Below are positions 21,341-32,201 of a stretch of DNA of 64,000 nucleotides, one piece after another (the first letter of the stretch is position 1; the number at the start of each line of letters is the position of its first letter). The position numbers were made by a program, and so were the translations under genes. A model generated the notes under the pieces. That model saw nothing but the letters and a program-made list of their open reading frames with translations. It had not been told where the DNA came from and ran no database searches. This stretch comes from Leishmania mexicana MHOM/GT/2001/U1103 (taxonomy: Eukaryota > Euglenozoa > Kinetoplastea > Trypanosomatida > Trypanosomatidae), in contig NC_018331.1 in assembly GCF_000234665.1 (NCBI RefSeq), positions 372,001-436,000 on the forward strand. Direction: 5' to 3'.

Positions 21341-24300
21341 TCAGCGCGGCAAGCCACTGCAGCAGCACATGCAGCACGACTTCTTGCTCTCTATGCGCTG
21401 CCGGTGCGCCTCCTCGTGCTCAAGCTCCGCCTTCTCGCTGATGCGCATGAACACCTGCTCAATCGACGTCTGTGACACGCTGTAGTCGCGCATCTGCAGC
21501 TTCTCCTTCTGCTGCTCCAGCGCAGTGAACACGCTCGACAGGCGCACAGTGTTCGGCAGCTGGTATGTGAAGCGCCCCGCGCGCACCTCCGTCAGCTTGC
21601 TCGACGGGAACTCCCTCTCGAAGAACAGCTCCACGCCAGCCATCACCTCCGGCGACTCGTCCGCCACGCGCACCGCCACCTCGAACCCCGTCCCGTACTT
21701 CTGCTTCAAGTGCGTCTTGTCGCCGATGCACCGCAGCGTCCCGTCCACCATGATCGCAACGCGGTGCGCAAGCGCCTCCACCTCCTCCAGGTGGTGCGTC
21801 GTCAGCACAACGGAGCAGTTGTCCGCCACCGTCTCGATCGCGTTCCACAGCCCGCGCCGCGCTACGGGGTCCATGCCGGCCGACGGCTCGTCGAAGAACA
21901 CAACGCGCGGCCCGCCAATCAGCGACACAGCAACAGACAGCTTGCGCCGGTTGCCGCCGCTCAGCTCGTGCGACTTCGTGCGCCGGTACTCCGTCAGTCC
22001 GCACAGCTTCATCAGCCCACGCACAACGCGGTCGCACGCGCGCGACGAGATCCCGCGCACGCCGGCGTACAGGTACAGGTGCTCCTCCACCGTCAGCAGG
22101 TCCAGGCACGCGTCGAACTGCGGGCAGTACCCGATGCACCGCAGCGCCTCGCTGCTCTCCGTCACAATGTCGTTCCCGCACACGTAGGCTCGCCCGCTCG
22201 TCGGGTAGAACTCCTGGCATAGGATCGAGATCGCCGTCGTCTTGCCCGCGCCGTTCGTCCCCAGGAACCCAAACACCTCCCCGGGCCTCACGCCCAGCGT
22301 GATGTTCCGCACCGCAACCTTCCCGTTCGCGTACTCCTTCCGTAGGTTCAGCACCCGCACAAGGTCGCCCTCGCGCTCGCCACCCTCCAGCACAGCGCGC
22401 CGCTCCACCGCGACGTCCTCGTCCTCCTCCTCGATCACCTCCGCAGCACCGTCCGGGTTGTGGAACAGTCGCTGGCTGCGCTGCCGCCGCCCGGGGTGGT
22501 CAATGAACAGCGTGATGAACAGGAACACCGGGATCTCGATCGCCATATACACGCACACCCACCCCACAACGTCCATGTCCCACGTGCTGGTGTCCACGCC
22601 GAACGCGCGGGTCACCTTGAGCAACGCGAGGTTATTGATTGCCTCGCCAACGCAGTAACTAGGTACAATGCGAAAGATAAAGCGGAGCACTTTGGCCACC
22701 TTCCCTGTCGCCTCTATCAACGTCAGCGCAGACACCGCCAGTACAAGCAGAAACCCCACAATGAAGTTGACAAGCATGACGACATTCTGCGCAGTGGAAT
22801 GATTGTCGAAGGCGAAGCTGAGCGCGTATGCCATGAGGATGCCCGACACGCCGTAAAGCAGAAGCACCACAAACGTTGCACCGATGTTGTTCAGCGCAAC
22901 GTACTCGTCACGGCCGAAAACGAGGAAGACAACGATGACGAGGCACATCGTGATGATGTACGAGCAAAGGTCGAACAAGAAATTGGATAGCCAATAGATG
23001 TAGAAGCTCAGGCCAGAGACGTTCTGCAGGTGCCGCGCTTTGCACTCGCGCTCCCTCACAATCCAGCCCACAAAGGTCGAAGGAATAAAGGTGAACGGGA
23101 TCATGATGATCACGGCAATCATCATCGCGTACAGAGATGACTCCACCGCCTGCTGCTGCGATGTTTTGGGGAGAGGTGCCACAGCAGTGGTAACACTCGT
23201 GTTATATCGGCCAGTTGCCACACGAAGGTGGGCGGCAAAGACATTCGCTGTCTCGATGGCGACCTCGTGCAAAGCCGACGTGTTGTAGAAGACACTGTGG
23301 TACGTCTCCCCGCTGCCCGCAGCCGCGCACGAGACGCCGCCGTAGCGCTCCCTCGCGTGTGTCTGGTACGTCCTGTTCAGCTTCTTCGAGAACGCAGAGG
23401 CATCCGGCGTGTCCGTCCAGATGTCCATGTGCACCGTCGTCGAGAACGGCGTCGTCACGTCCAGCACGCCCTCGCAGTTGGCAAGCGGGATGTCCACCGT
23501 CGTCCCGTACACGTCGCTGCTCAGCAGGATCGTCGGCGTGCTGAACAGCTTCACCAGCGTCAGCAGCATCGCAAGCAGCACGCACGCGACGGGGCACACG
23601 ATCTGAAAGAACTGCGTGCGCCGGTCGCGCAGCGCGTTCCACAGCCGCTTCGCCATCATCGCGCGGAACTGCAGCCGCCGCCGCGCCCACCGCCCCTTCT
23701 CCATCTCCACGTTCCACACAGCCTCCGTCGCATCCGCCTTCTCCTCCGCCGCAAGCGCATCCGCGTCGCGCTCCGCATCCGGGCCCTCCGCGATCTTGAT
23801 GAACACCTCCTCTAGCGTCGTCGCCGACAGCGAGTACGCGTTGATCCCAAGGCCGGGGATGCCCTCCTCCACAGCGCACAGCAGGTCGGGGAACGCAGGC
23901 TTCGACGCCATCGGCAGCCGGTACGCGACCTCGCCGGCGCCGCTGCCAATAGCCTCCGCCGCAGGCACGAGCGTCTGCACCATCTGCTCGATCGGCCCGC
24001 GCCGCGCGTGCGACACGACGGACATCGTCAGCACGAACCCAACGCCAAGCCTCGACTTCAGGAACATGTTCGACCCCGCGCACTGCAGCCGCCCCTTGCT
24101 CATGATCGCAACCGTGTCGCCGAGCAGGTCCGCCTCGTCCATGAAGTGCGTCGTCAGCAGAATCGTGTGCCACTTCGCCATCTCCTTCAGCAGCGACCAC
24201 GCGTGCCGCCGCGCGCCAACGTCCATCCCCGCCGTCGGCTCGTCCAGGATCACAAGCCGGCTCCCGCCAACAAACGCAACGGCAACCGACAGCTTCCGCT

Positions 24301-27300
24301 TCTGCCCGCCAGACAGCGCCTTCGACATGTAGTGCGCCTTGTCCTCCAGGTCCACCGCGGCAAGCAGCCGCCCGATCGCATCCTCCTTCTCAGACCCCCT
24401 CAGCCCCTTGATGGCAGCATAGTAGTCCAGGTGCTCCCGCACCGTCAGCTGTGGCCACAGGATGTTGTGCTGCGGGCACAGCCCGATCTCCTGCCGCACA
24501 GAGCTCAGCTCGTGCCGCACGGAGTGCCCGTACACGTAGCAGTCGCCGCCGTCAGCCTCCAGCATCCCGGTCATCAGGTTCATCGTCGTCGACTTGCCCG
24601 CGCCGTTGTGCCCCAGCAGCACAGAAATCTCGCCCTCCTTCAGCGACCAGCACAGCCTGTCCACCGCAGCAAACGCCTTGCCGCCGCGCCTGAACGTCTT
24701 GCGCAGCCCGCGGATCCGCACTGCCGCGGCCTCCTCCACCGCAGGGTCCACCGCCTCGAACACGCCGTCCTCCGCGCGCCCGTCCCCCGCGCCGTCCCCG
24801 TCCATGTCGTCATCGCCCGCGCGGCGCCGGCAGAAGCACCACCGCACAGGGTCGATGATGAAGAACAGCGGGTTCCTCGTCGTCCCCCACTCCTTCGGGA
24901 CCACGCGGTCGAAGTACATCATCAGCAGCAGGTACACAAAGATGTCCACAAGGAGGAGCACAAACACAACGATCAGCTTCGGGTCGTCGCGGAAGTATGC
25001 CAGCGCACCGGCTCCGGCGCCGCCATTCATCTCGTGCTCAAAGAGCAGAGCGAGCCCGACAGCAAAAGCGCTCGGGCTCAGGATCATGATGCCCATCTTG
25101 GCACCGCCGCTGGCCTTCTCCATCGCAAAGAGCGGTATCGCCATCGCGAAGTAGATGAGAGGCGCAATGATGGCCGCCAGCCGCGCCTTGCTGAACACAG
25201 CCGCAATCGCGCCGGACAGCGCAATGGTGGACCACGAGAAGAGCAAGAACATGAAGAAGATGTACCAGGGGCTGCTTTCCGGCAAGTACGTCAAGCGCAG
25301 GAGAATCGTGATGATAGCCGACACCACAGTGTACCACACACCATACACCACGAGCCACGCAAGGTACATGGTCCACTCAGAGAGACCCATGATGAGCATG
25401 GCCTCGCGAATGCGCAGCTCCTTCTCCACCACGATCCGCTTCGTCAGCTGCGACACGGGGTACAGGAACCCAAGCACCAGAATCAGCGGCGCCAGGGAGG
25501 CACCAGTCAGCAAGAAGGAGCTGGTATGGTATGCCTTCGTGGGCATGGCGGTGTACGTCAGCGGCTTCGTCGTCGGCTTGCCGAGCACACTCGCGGTGTA
25601 GTGATGGTACACGAGCGTCTGCAGCGTCGTGTAGCCCGAGAAGATGTACGGCGAGTTGGTCGACGTGTCGAGCCCGCCAAGGTACCCGCTCAGAACGCTC
25701 TTCGACGTCGCTGGCAGGGCCGATGAGTTGACCATGATCCTCACGTTGAACGTGTCGGCTGTGTAGCTGTCCAGCTCCACAACGCCCCACGTCGGCGGGT
25801 CGTCGTGCGTCAACGACAGTATGTGCGACGCAGCCTCCGCTGCCGTCGCAAATGTGCCGCCGTACGCGTTGTCGAACAGCTTGGACTGGGTCCGCATGTA
25901 CGACACCAACGACTCCACCTCCGGCGTGCGCGGCGCAAAGTACAGCAGACCGCCGTACGAGAACGGCGTTGATGCTCGAATCGACTGATCCATCGCCACC
26001 CACTGACACGCGATGAGTGTGTCCAGGGGGAGCATTGGCGATGTCGTGAGTGGCAGAGCGCCGAGGAGCTGTGCTACCACGTTTTTCAGAGGCGGATCGT
26101 AGCAAAAGCCGCTCGGGATGCCGCGGCCGTGGGGGCAGTAATACCTTTTTCCCGCCACACATGGCGTTAAGCCGGCGATGCCGCTCGCCAAGGACGCGTT
26201 GTAGCACAGGGAGCTGCTGATCGTATCGGCCATTGCGAACACCTTATCCGGTCCTGTGGCAGAATAGTAGAGACCAGAGGAATCTTCTGTCGTGCCAAAG
26301 ACGGCCCACAGAATGACGGAGCCGAAAACGAAAAGGATGGGAATCAAGAACTCGCACAGCGTCGAGCACCACTCTCGCTTCATCAGGATCAACACGCGCA
26401 GGAGAGTGTGCCTGAGTTGCTGGCAGCATCCAGCCCGATGGCGACAGTGCGCCGAGCTTCTGGCAGATGCCGACCTGCGGTTGAAGACATTGTATTGGTC
26501 ATCCGCTTGGGGCTGTGGGATCTGCTCGGCCGTCATCTCGACATAGTTGCCGTCGTTCAGGTCGTTTTCGGGGACGGATAAAGAAGCGTGGGCCTCGGTT
26601 TTGAGCGTAGTCGTCCGCATCTCCCCCGTTCGCAGCGCAGTGTCTCGCATCATGCGCTCGTCAGATCTGAAAAGGGTCAAGTTTCTGCCACTCATCGGCG
26701 AGTACTCGTCTTCCACCGCGGGAGTCAAGCGCTGGCCTTCACCAAAGACCCAGCAGTTGTTTTGGGAAAACCTCGACCCCGACGGTGCGCCTGGCGAGGC
26801 AAATGATGCCAGGGGCTTCTGCTTCGTCGTCGTGGAGTTAGGAGAGGGCACACGCGGGCCGGCCTCAGGCATAGGTGGCTCGCTCTGGTCCAAGGGAGTA
26901 GTCTGCTCTTCGTGGATACGACGTGACACTCGGTCAGCACTCTCCTCTTCGCTGTGCAGAGAGCTTGTGAGCGGGAGCTCCGACACGTCCCGAATTCTGA
27001 GGGAGGAGGCTCGTGTAAAGCGGCAGCGAGGAGAAGAAGGCGCGTGCGCGTCAAGCTGAGTCCGTGAGGCCCAACGTTGGTGTAAAGCAGCGGCTCCAGC
27101 GGTATATGCGCTTAACGTCCGTTTCCGGATAACTTTTCGTGGCGGATCTGTCCAAACACCAGAGTCGGTCTCGGCGAAATCACAAGAGAGAGTGTGGTAG
27201 AGGGAGAGGGAAAGAGGATGGATGCCAGAGTTACCAGGAGGCTCCGTGCGGAAGACAGGGAAGGGTGGCGAAGGCGGGTGGTCAAGGAAAGGGTGGAAGA

Positions 27301-27313
27301 GGCGTGGAAGCAC
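21341..27313 (-). CDS. ABCA-type full-size ABC transporter, copy 1
   Basis: Up to 1,990 residues, arranged as cytosolic tail, TMD1, NBD1, TMD2, NBD2. The first membrane helix (CEFLIPILFVFGSVILWAVFG) is near residue 320, followed by a large extracellular loop with paired cysteines and more membrane segments at about 600-830. NBD1 has Walker A GHNGAGKST (about 900), signature LSGGQKRKLS (about 1000) and Walker B LVILDEPTAGMD (about 1022). NBD2 has Walker A GTNGAGKTT (about 1688), signature LSGGNRRKLS (about 1785) and Walker B VVFFDEPSAGMD (about 1808). Both sites look intact. The extracellular-loop layout and NBD sequence fit subfamily A, lipid-translocating transporters of plasma membrane and vesicles. 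The start is uncertain: a pyrimidine-rich stretch at 27184-27225 with AG at 27170 could be a splice acceptor, which would move the start to Met148 (26872) or later. Confidence 0.93.
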   Translation of the reverse strand: MLPRLFHPFLDHPPSPPFPVFRTEPPGNSGIHPLSLSLYHTLSCDFAETDSGVWTDPPRKVIRKRTLSAYTAGAAALHQRWASRTQLDAHAPSSPRCRFTRASSLRIRDVSELPLTSSLHSEEESADRVSRRIHEEQTTPLDQSEPPMPEAGPRVPSPNSTTTKQKPLASFASPGAPSGSRFSQNNCWVFGEGQRLTPAVEDEYSPMSGRNLTLFRSDERMMRDTALRTGEMRTTTLKTEAHASLSVPENDLNDGNYVEMTAEQIPQPQADDQYNVFNRRSASARSSAHCRHRAGCCQQLRHTLLRVLILMKREWCSTLCEFLIPILFVFGSVILWAVFGTTEDSSGLYYSATGPDKVFAMADTISSSLCYNASLASGIAGLTPCVAGKRYYCPHGRGIPSGFCYDPPLKNVVAQLLGALPLTTSPMLPLDTLIACQWVAMDQSIRASTPFSYGGLLYFAPRTPEVESLVSYMRTQSKLFDNAYGGTFATAAEAASHILSLTHDDPPTWGVVELDSYTADTFNVRIMVNSSALPATSKSVLSGYLGGLDTSTNSPYIFSGYTTLQTLVYHHYTASVLGKPTTKPLTYTAMPTKAYHTSSFLLTGASLAPLILVLGFLYPVSQLTKRIVVEKELRIREAMLIMGLSEWTMYLAWLVVYGVWYTVVSAIITILLRLTYLPESSPWYIFFMFLLFSWSTIALSGAIAAVFSKARLAAIIAPLIYFAMAIPLFAMEKASGGAKMGIMILSPSAFAVGLALLFEHEMNGGAGAGALAYFRDDPKLIVVFVLLLVDIFVYLLLMMYFDRVVPKEWGTTRNPLFFIIDPVRWCFCRRRAGDDDMDGDGAGDGRAEDGVFEAVDPAVEEAAAVRIRGLRKTFRRGGKAFAAVDRLCWSLKEGEISVLLGHNGAGKSTTMNLMTGMLEADGGDCYVYGHSVRHELSSVRQEIGLCPQHNILWPQLTVREHLDYYAAIKGLRGSEKEDAIGRLLAAVDLEDKAHYMSKALSGGQKRKLSVAVAFVGGSRLVILDEPTAGMDVGARRHAWSLLKEMAKWHTILLTTHFMDEADLLGDTVAIMSKGRLQCAGSNMFLKSRLGVGFVLTMSVVSHARRGPIEQMVQTLVPAAEAIGSGAGEVAYRLPMASKPAFPDLLCAVEEGIPGLGINAYSLSATTLEEVFIKIAEGPDAERDADALAAEEKADATEAVWNVEMEKGRWARRRLQFRAMMAKRLWNALRDRRTQFFQIVCPVACVLLAMLLTLVKLFSTPTILLSSDVYGTTVDIPLANCEGVLDVTTPFSTTVHMDIWTDTPDASAFSKKLNRTYQTHARERYGGVSCAAAGSGETYHSVFYNTSALHEVAIETANVFAAHLRVATGRYNTSVTTAVAPLPKTSQQQAVESSLYAMMIAVIIMIPFTFIPSTFVGWIVRERECKARHLQNVSGLSFYIYWLSNFLFDLCSYIITMCLVIVVFLVFGRDEYVALNNIGATFVVLLLYGVSGILMAYALSFAFDNHSTAQNVVMLVNFIVGFLLVLAVSALTLIEATGKVAKVLRFIFRIVPSYCVGEAINNLALLKVTRAFGVDTSTWDMDVVGWVCVYMAIEIPVFLFITLFIDHPGRRQRSQRLFHNPDGAAEVIEEEDEDVAVERRAVLEGGEREGDLVRVLNLRKEYANGKVAVRNITLGVRPGEVFGFLGTNGAGKTTAISILCQEFYPTSGRAYVCGNDIVTESSEALRCIGYCPQFDACLDLLTVEEHLYLYAGVRGISSRACDRVVRGLMKLCGLTEYRRTKSHELSGGNRRKLSVAVSLIGGPRVVFFDEPSAGMDPVARRGLWNAIETVADNCSVVLTTHHLEEVEALAHRVAIMVDGTLRCIGDKTHLKQKYGTGFEVAVRVADESPEVMAGVELFFEREFPSSKLTEVRAGRFTYQLPNTVRLSSVFTALEQQKEKLQMRDYSVSQTSIEQVFMRISEKAELEHEEAHRQRIESKKSCCMCCCSGLPR

Positions 27314-28535
27314 ACTGTGAATCAGTCCGCAGAGCTGTAAAACGATGGCAACAAAAATAATAAAGGTCGGGAAGACGGGTGAAGCGAGCTAAGTAGAGGC
27401 CACAACAGGGGAGAAACGGCGGTGCGTGCGACTTGGCGTGCCCAGGCCTGTTCCACACAGGTCACGCCGAAAGGGAACAGCAAGAGAAAATACACAGAAG
27501 AAAAAAAATGGGTTTGGACGCCCAGGGAGGGAAGGGGAAGGATGTGTGGGTGTGTGTGTGTGTGTGTGTATGCGGAAGTGCTAAAGCGGTCGCTACGTCG
27601 CGTGAGAAACAACTGCGCCGGTCTCGAATCAGGCGTCGAACGAAGCCCACAACGAGAACGCAGAGAGGTGAGTTCAACGAAATACAGCGTTACAAGAAAA
27701 AGGGCGGAAAAAAAAAAACATGTAAGTTTAATAAGTGCCTAAGAAGCCAACCAAAACAAAAGACAGGAAGAGTCTCACGGCCAACCTCATACACTCACGC
27801 ACGCACGTCCAGACGCACAACCTCTCCAGCACGCACACGCACACACACACACACGCGCCGTCTCTCCTCGCAGGGGCTTGCAGCCGGTGTGAAGAGGAGG
27901 GAGGGAGGGGGGTGGAGTGAACAGCAACGGAGAACTTCGGTACCGCGATTGTGAACAAAAAGTGAGAAAGGAAAAGGCGAAGGGAGGGGACATGCACGCG
28001 CGGCCACGGAAAACAGCACCAGTGCTGGGTGGATCAACGGGGCTCGGACTAGTTTGCGTTACGTGCGCGCTTCAAGTTCGTCCGGTGGGCGGAGGGGGGT
28101 AAGCAAGAAGAGGCGCACGTGGGTAGTGAAGCAGGCCTGAATGCGTGTGCTTGTGCGTGTATGTGCAAGCGTGGTACAGCGGAGTGTGTACGTGTGAGGA
28201 GGAGGGAAGAGGATGGGATGGGAGGAAGGGGGGGCGTGGTGAGTGTGCAACTTCACAGTGAGAGGCGGAGAGGGACGAGAAAGCGTAAGGGAGAGACTCC
28301 TTTTGGAGTCGGTTGCGTGGAGGTGGCCCAACAACAGGTGGAGGGGGCACGCAGCGGGGGACAGACAGAGGAACGGGTGAAACCCTCCGTGCACCAGCAG
28401 CCTGACGGAGATCCTGTGATGGCCAGTGTCCATTCCATGAGAGACTGTGACTGCACACAAAGAGCTTCACCTGAAACGCAAATCTCACAAAGAAACACAT
28501 TGTTGTTGTTTTCTGCTCCTTCTAGTCAGCAGGGG

Positions 28536-29360
28536 ACCCCTGATGCCGCCCAGGACCTCACCACGGTATCACACGGCCCAGCACCCACTGGGTGGAAAGG
28601 CCAGAGACCCTGCAGCCTGCCCGCGGGTAGCGCTGGCGGGCTCCTCGGTATCGGCGGGCAGGTATGGGCTGGCGCTGTGCCGGGGAGACTTGCCGTCATG
28701 ATGATCACCTCTGCAGCAGCGCACGACGAATCGTGTCGACAATCCGGCACATGTTGGAGGACGAGATGCATACCCATCAGCCCCCACCCACAAAGAAAGT
28801 GCGTGCCCGGGAAACATGCGGCATCTCCTGCGTGCGGCCGGGGTGGAACGATGCGGCGCCGATGCGGGCGGCATGACGTGAGCGCCCTCGAGGTGTGCAC
28901 GACCGAGCCCGCCAGACTCCCATGTAAAGTGTCACCACGCCATATGACGGCGTGCCGCGGCACGAAGCGGCCGAGGGCGAAACATGGCGCACCGGCAGGG
29001 CAGAGGGTCTGAGAGGGTCCTGACCTGCGGCTGGCCCACTTCCTCGCTGGGCTCCTCCTCCATGCACTTACATCCACCGCCTAGTGCCCGCACGACAGGC
29101 GCCACTGCCTCTGGTCTCGAGCAGAACCCCGGACGCGGCCCGGGCGGGTCACGGCATGCAGTCCCGCCAGGTCGGCCTGGCGCCTATCGCGCAACACGTC
29201 CCCGGGGAAGGGACGAGGAGGGACAGGAAGAGCCGGCTGGACGCGCGGCCCGATCGGATGGCGGGCGGTTCGCCGTGGTGCAACAGTCGCTGGCGAGCTG
29301 TGGCTGTGTGCGCGTATGCGTGTGGACTTGTTCGTGGAAGTGGGATGGACATGTCGAGGG
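28536..29360 (+). repeat. Right arm of the ~0.8 kb inverted repeat flanking ABCA copy 1
   Basis: This 825-bp segment matches the reverse complement of 19350-20164. It begins at ACCCCTGATGCCGCC and ends at GACATGTCGAGGGA, followed by AAATATATATA. Relative to the left arm it carries about 11 extra bases near 28850-28865 that look like a small tandem duplication around CGATGCGG. With the left arm it encloses about 8.4 kb containing only ABCA copy 1. Confidence 0.85.
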
Positions 29361-31904
29361 AAAATATATATACCGAAGAGGGACCTACGGCGGGGCAACG
29401 TGTCTTTTGGAAGTGGAAATGGTAGACAGGTCAGTGTGGATGAGCGTGACGTGACATGGGAAAGAGGACGACGGCGTCGGGTCTCAGGTCGGGGGAGGCG
29501 GGAAGCAAGGCAACAGGAGAGCAATGGAGAGGACACACATGGACGGCTGAACCTGCGTGCAGTTGCAGGTCTCCAGGAGTAGCTGGAAAAGGTTGGCGCA
29601 CCCTTCGCAGCCTCCCACACCAGATGTGAGCGGATGATAAAACGCCAATAGGCAGGCGCGCGCCTACACAATGCATTATACGTGCGTAACACCCTCCACC
29701 CCCCTTCTCTACCCCATCGACCAGGAGTTGCGGGATCGGTGGGAAGAGGATACTAAGCACAGTCCTCCTCCTCACGCAGGTGCCCGCTCTCAAAAAAGAG
29801 ACACGCGCCCAGCTGCCAATGGAGGCGACAGTACATCTGCATACCATGAACAGTCCTGAGGCACGTGCGAATGGGAATGGGAGGGTGGGGGGGGGGGCGT
29901 TGATTGTCATATGGTTTCGCTTTCTTTTACGGTCCGCAATGTGTTCTCGCTGTTGTTTGTGCGCCTTTCTGTACCCTCCATTCCGCTGTGGGGGATGAGG
30001 TGCCATGTCAAGTGATGGATACAAACAAAAAAAGGTCGGATCTGTGTGTGTGTGTGTGAACGGGTGAGAAGGTGTACAAAAACAAAAAGGTTTCACCATG
30101 TAAAATACCCCCCACACACACACACATACACAACAGAAGAAGGGGGAAAACCACCTCAGAGAGAGGGGGAGAGAGAAGGGAGAAAGCGAGCGCGATAATG
30201 GGAGGAAGCGAGAAGGCAAGAACCAACACAGCAGTCACGCTTGGAAGACAGCAAAGGAAGGTGAGCATTACAAGGAAGCGCGGGGCATCAGAGAGGAAAG
30301 GACATACATAAAAGGTGTGTGTGTTGTGCGTGTGTGTGAGGAAGAAAAAAATGAGAGGAGGGGAGGGGGCAGGGACCCATCATTTCGCGTAGAAGACAAG
30401 AAACCAAAAGGAAAAGCAAGGTGGGGAAGCAAGACACAAAGAAACGCCTTTGCACATGGACGCGCCGAGGCATCGACAACACTGCCAACGGATATGCCGC
30501 CCGCACCTCCAAACATAAATATATATGCATATGTACGCATGTTGGGAGAACCACAAAAAAAAGGCCATGAAGAGATGTTCAGGAGAAGCAAGCACGCAAA
30601 CAAAACGAGAAGGACGTGTGGGTGAAGTGTAGGGAGATGGCGAAGACGGAGGGCGCCGTCGGTGGGAGGGGGTAAGGGGGAAGAGGGCAAGACGTGAAAT
30701 AGGCGCCAAACAAGAGCAAAAAAAGAAAGACAAGACGCAAACAGTACACCTGCCCTAGTTCGAGTGGTATCAAGTGTGATGCCCTGTGTAGAGCGGCGGG
30801 AAGGGGAGGGGGGAACGCCGTGGCGGTTGTTGCCCCACCCTTTCTCTTTCCTTTCAGCCTCCTCTACGGTGCATGGTAAAGAGCGGTGTGAAGGTGGTGT
30901 AAAGAAGAAATGGCGCCTGCACCCAAAAGTGACAGGCGCGTACCACTTTCAAATGGGGTGCGCCAGCGGCACGAGCCATGTCGTGAGGGGCCACACACAC
31001 ACACACGCAAAGGCAGCGCCACCTTCAGATCACCACGACTCCACACCGTTTGGGGATACCGAGGTGTCCCTCCCCCCGCGAGGAAAGCAAGCTAATGCGG
31101 TATATCACCTGTGCCCATACGTGTGCCGTCTGCATTGGAAGGCAGAGGGAGAGCACAAGCCCACTCGGCGCCGGGGGAACCCTCCCTCCAAAACACACAT
31201 CACATCAACAAAAAAAAGAGGAAAGAGAGAAGGGGGTACGGCTTTGTATACGTGTGTGTGTGTATGTGTGTAAATTGCCGACGTCATCGCAGCTCGGCAA
31301 ACGAGAGAACAAAGAAGAGACACACGGAACGCAACGTGAGAGGTCGCGGGCAGCGGGAGTAGAGCGGGGAGGAGCAAGAAAAACGCCGTGGACGATTCGA
31401 AGACGGCAGGCCAGAAGACGCGAGCCACGGGAAGGGGAGGGAGGGAGAGGGGCGCAGGCACACACACGAAAAAAAAAACGGCCGCAAGGATAGCCATCGT
31501 AGACAAGAGGAGAGAAGCACAACAATAAAAAGGAGCAGATAACAAGGAAAACACATATGGCCCCATCGTCTGGCACTAGAAGGATGAGGGCCTGGAAAAG
31601 TGAGCAAACACTTTACCGAAACGACAGAGGGGTGCAACCCAACGAGAGGGGCAGAGAAGAGCGCAGCCGTGAGCGAGAGAAGGAAACGGCAAGGCAACAC
31701 AGACGACACATAATGCGGACAGCCAAACGAAGGCAGCACTCCAGCACAGCGCAACCCATGGTCGGCATAGAGAACGCTGCACATCGGAAGGGAAGCTAAA
31801 AAAGCAAATGGAGTTCTCCAAAGGCATCAATAAACGAGAAGAGGCCGCAATCTCGCGTCAGCCACACACAAGTGACTCTTCCCGTAGCCACACTGTGTGT
31901 GAGT

Positions 31905-31934
31905 GTGGGTGTGGGTGTGGGTGTGGGTGTGGGT
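31905..31934. repeat. (GTGGGT)5 tandem repeat
   Basis: Five perfect hexamers with GGG runs every six bases. On the plus strand this could form a G-quadruplex; in the minus-strand transcript it reads ACCCAC repeats. It lies in the presumed 3' flank of ABCA copy 2, about 270 bases beyond the stop codon. It is not the trypanosomatid telomere unit (TTAGGG). Confidence 0.85.
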
Positions 31935-32201
31935 GTGTACCTGTCTGCCTCTCTGCCTGCGATGGCATCAGGGTTATAGGTCATGAATGGAATTAAAAAA
32001 AAACGAAAAACCACCGAGGCCCGTGCTGCGCTCGTGAGAGCCACTGTCCACAAGATCGGAGGCCTGCGGCAGCCCCTAAAGCAGATACAGAGACGAAACA
32101 AGAGCCACCAACAGCCTCGTAACAGTCCACGTCGTGCTGGTCAACTTCACATGCAACAGCCCCCCCCCACACACACACCTCCATCACTCAGACACCAAAT
32201 G

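Larger units (their letters stand above)
27314..32201. other. 4.9 kb gene-free region between the two ABCA genes
   Basis: No supportable gene. It contains the right arm of the large inverted repeat (28536-29360), GT and CA microsatellites (27551-27569, 27838-27855), and a (GTGGGT)5 tandem repeat (31905-31934). Most of it is purine-rich on the plus strand. It must hold the splice acceptor of copy 1 and the 3' UTR of copy 2. It shares no obvious similarity with the flanks on the other side of either gene. Confidence 0.6.

Noticed and set aside
21459..22220. 253-codon minus-strand frame, identical to one at 32302-33063, plus several plus-strand frames over both ABCA genes
   Set aside because: Shadow frames of the ABCA genes. 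Identity between copies comes from the duplicated transporter.
31905..31934. Telomere-like repeat
   Set aside because: The unit is GTGGGT, not the trypanosomatid TTAGGG; no subtelomeric features nearby.
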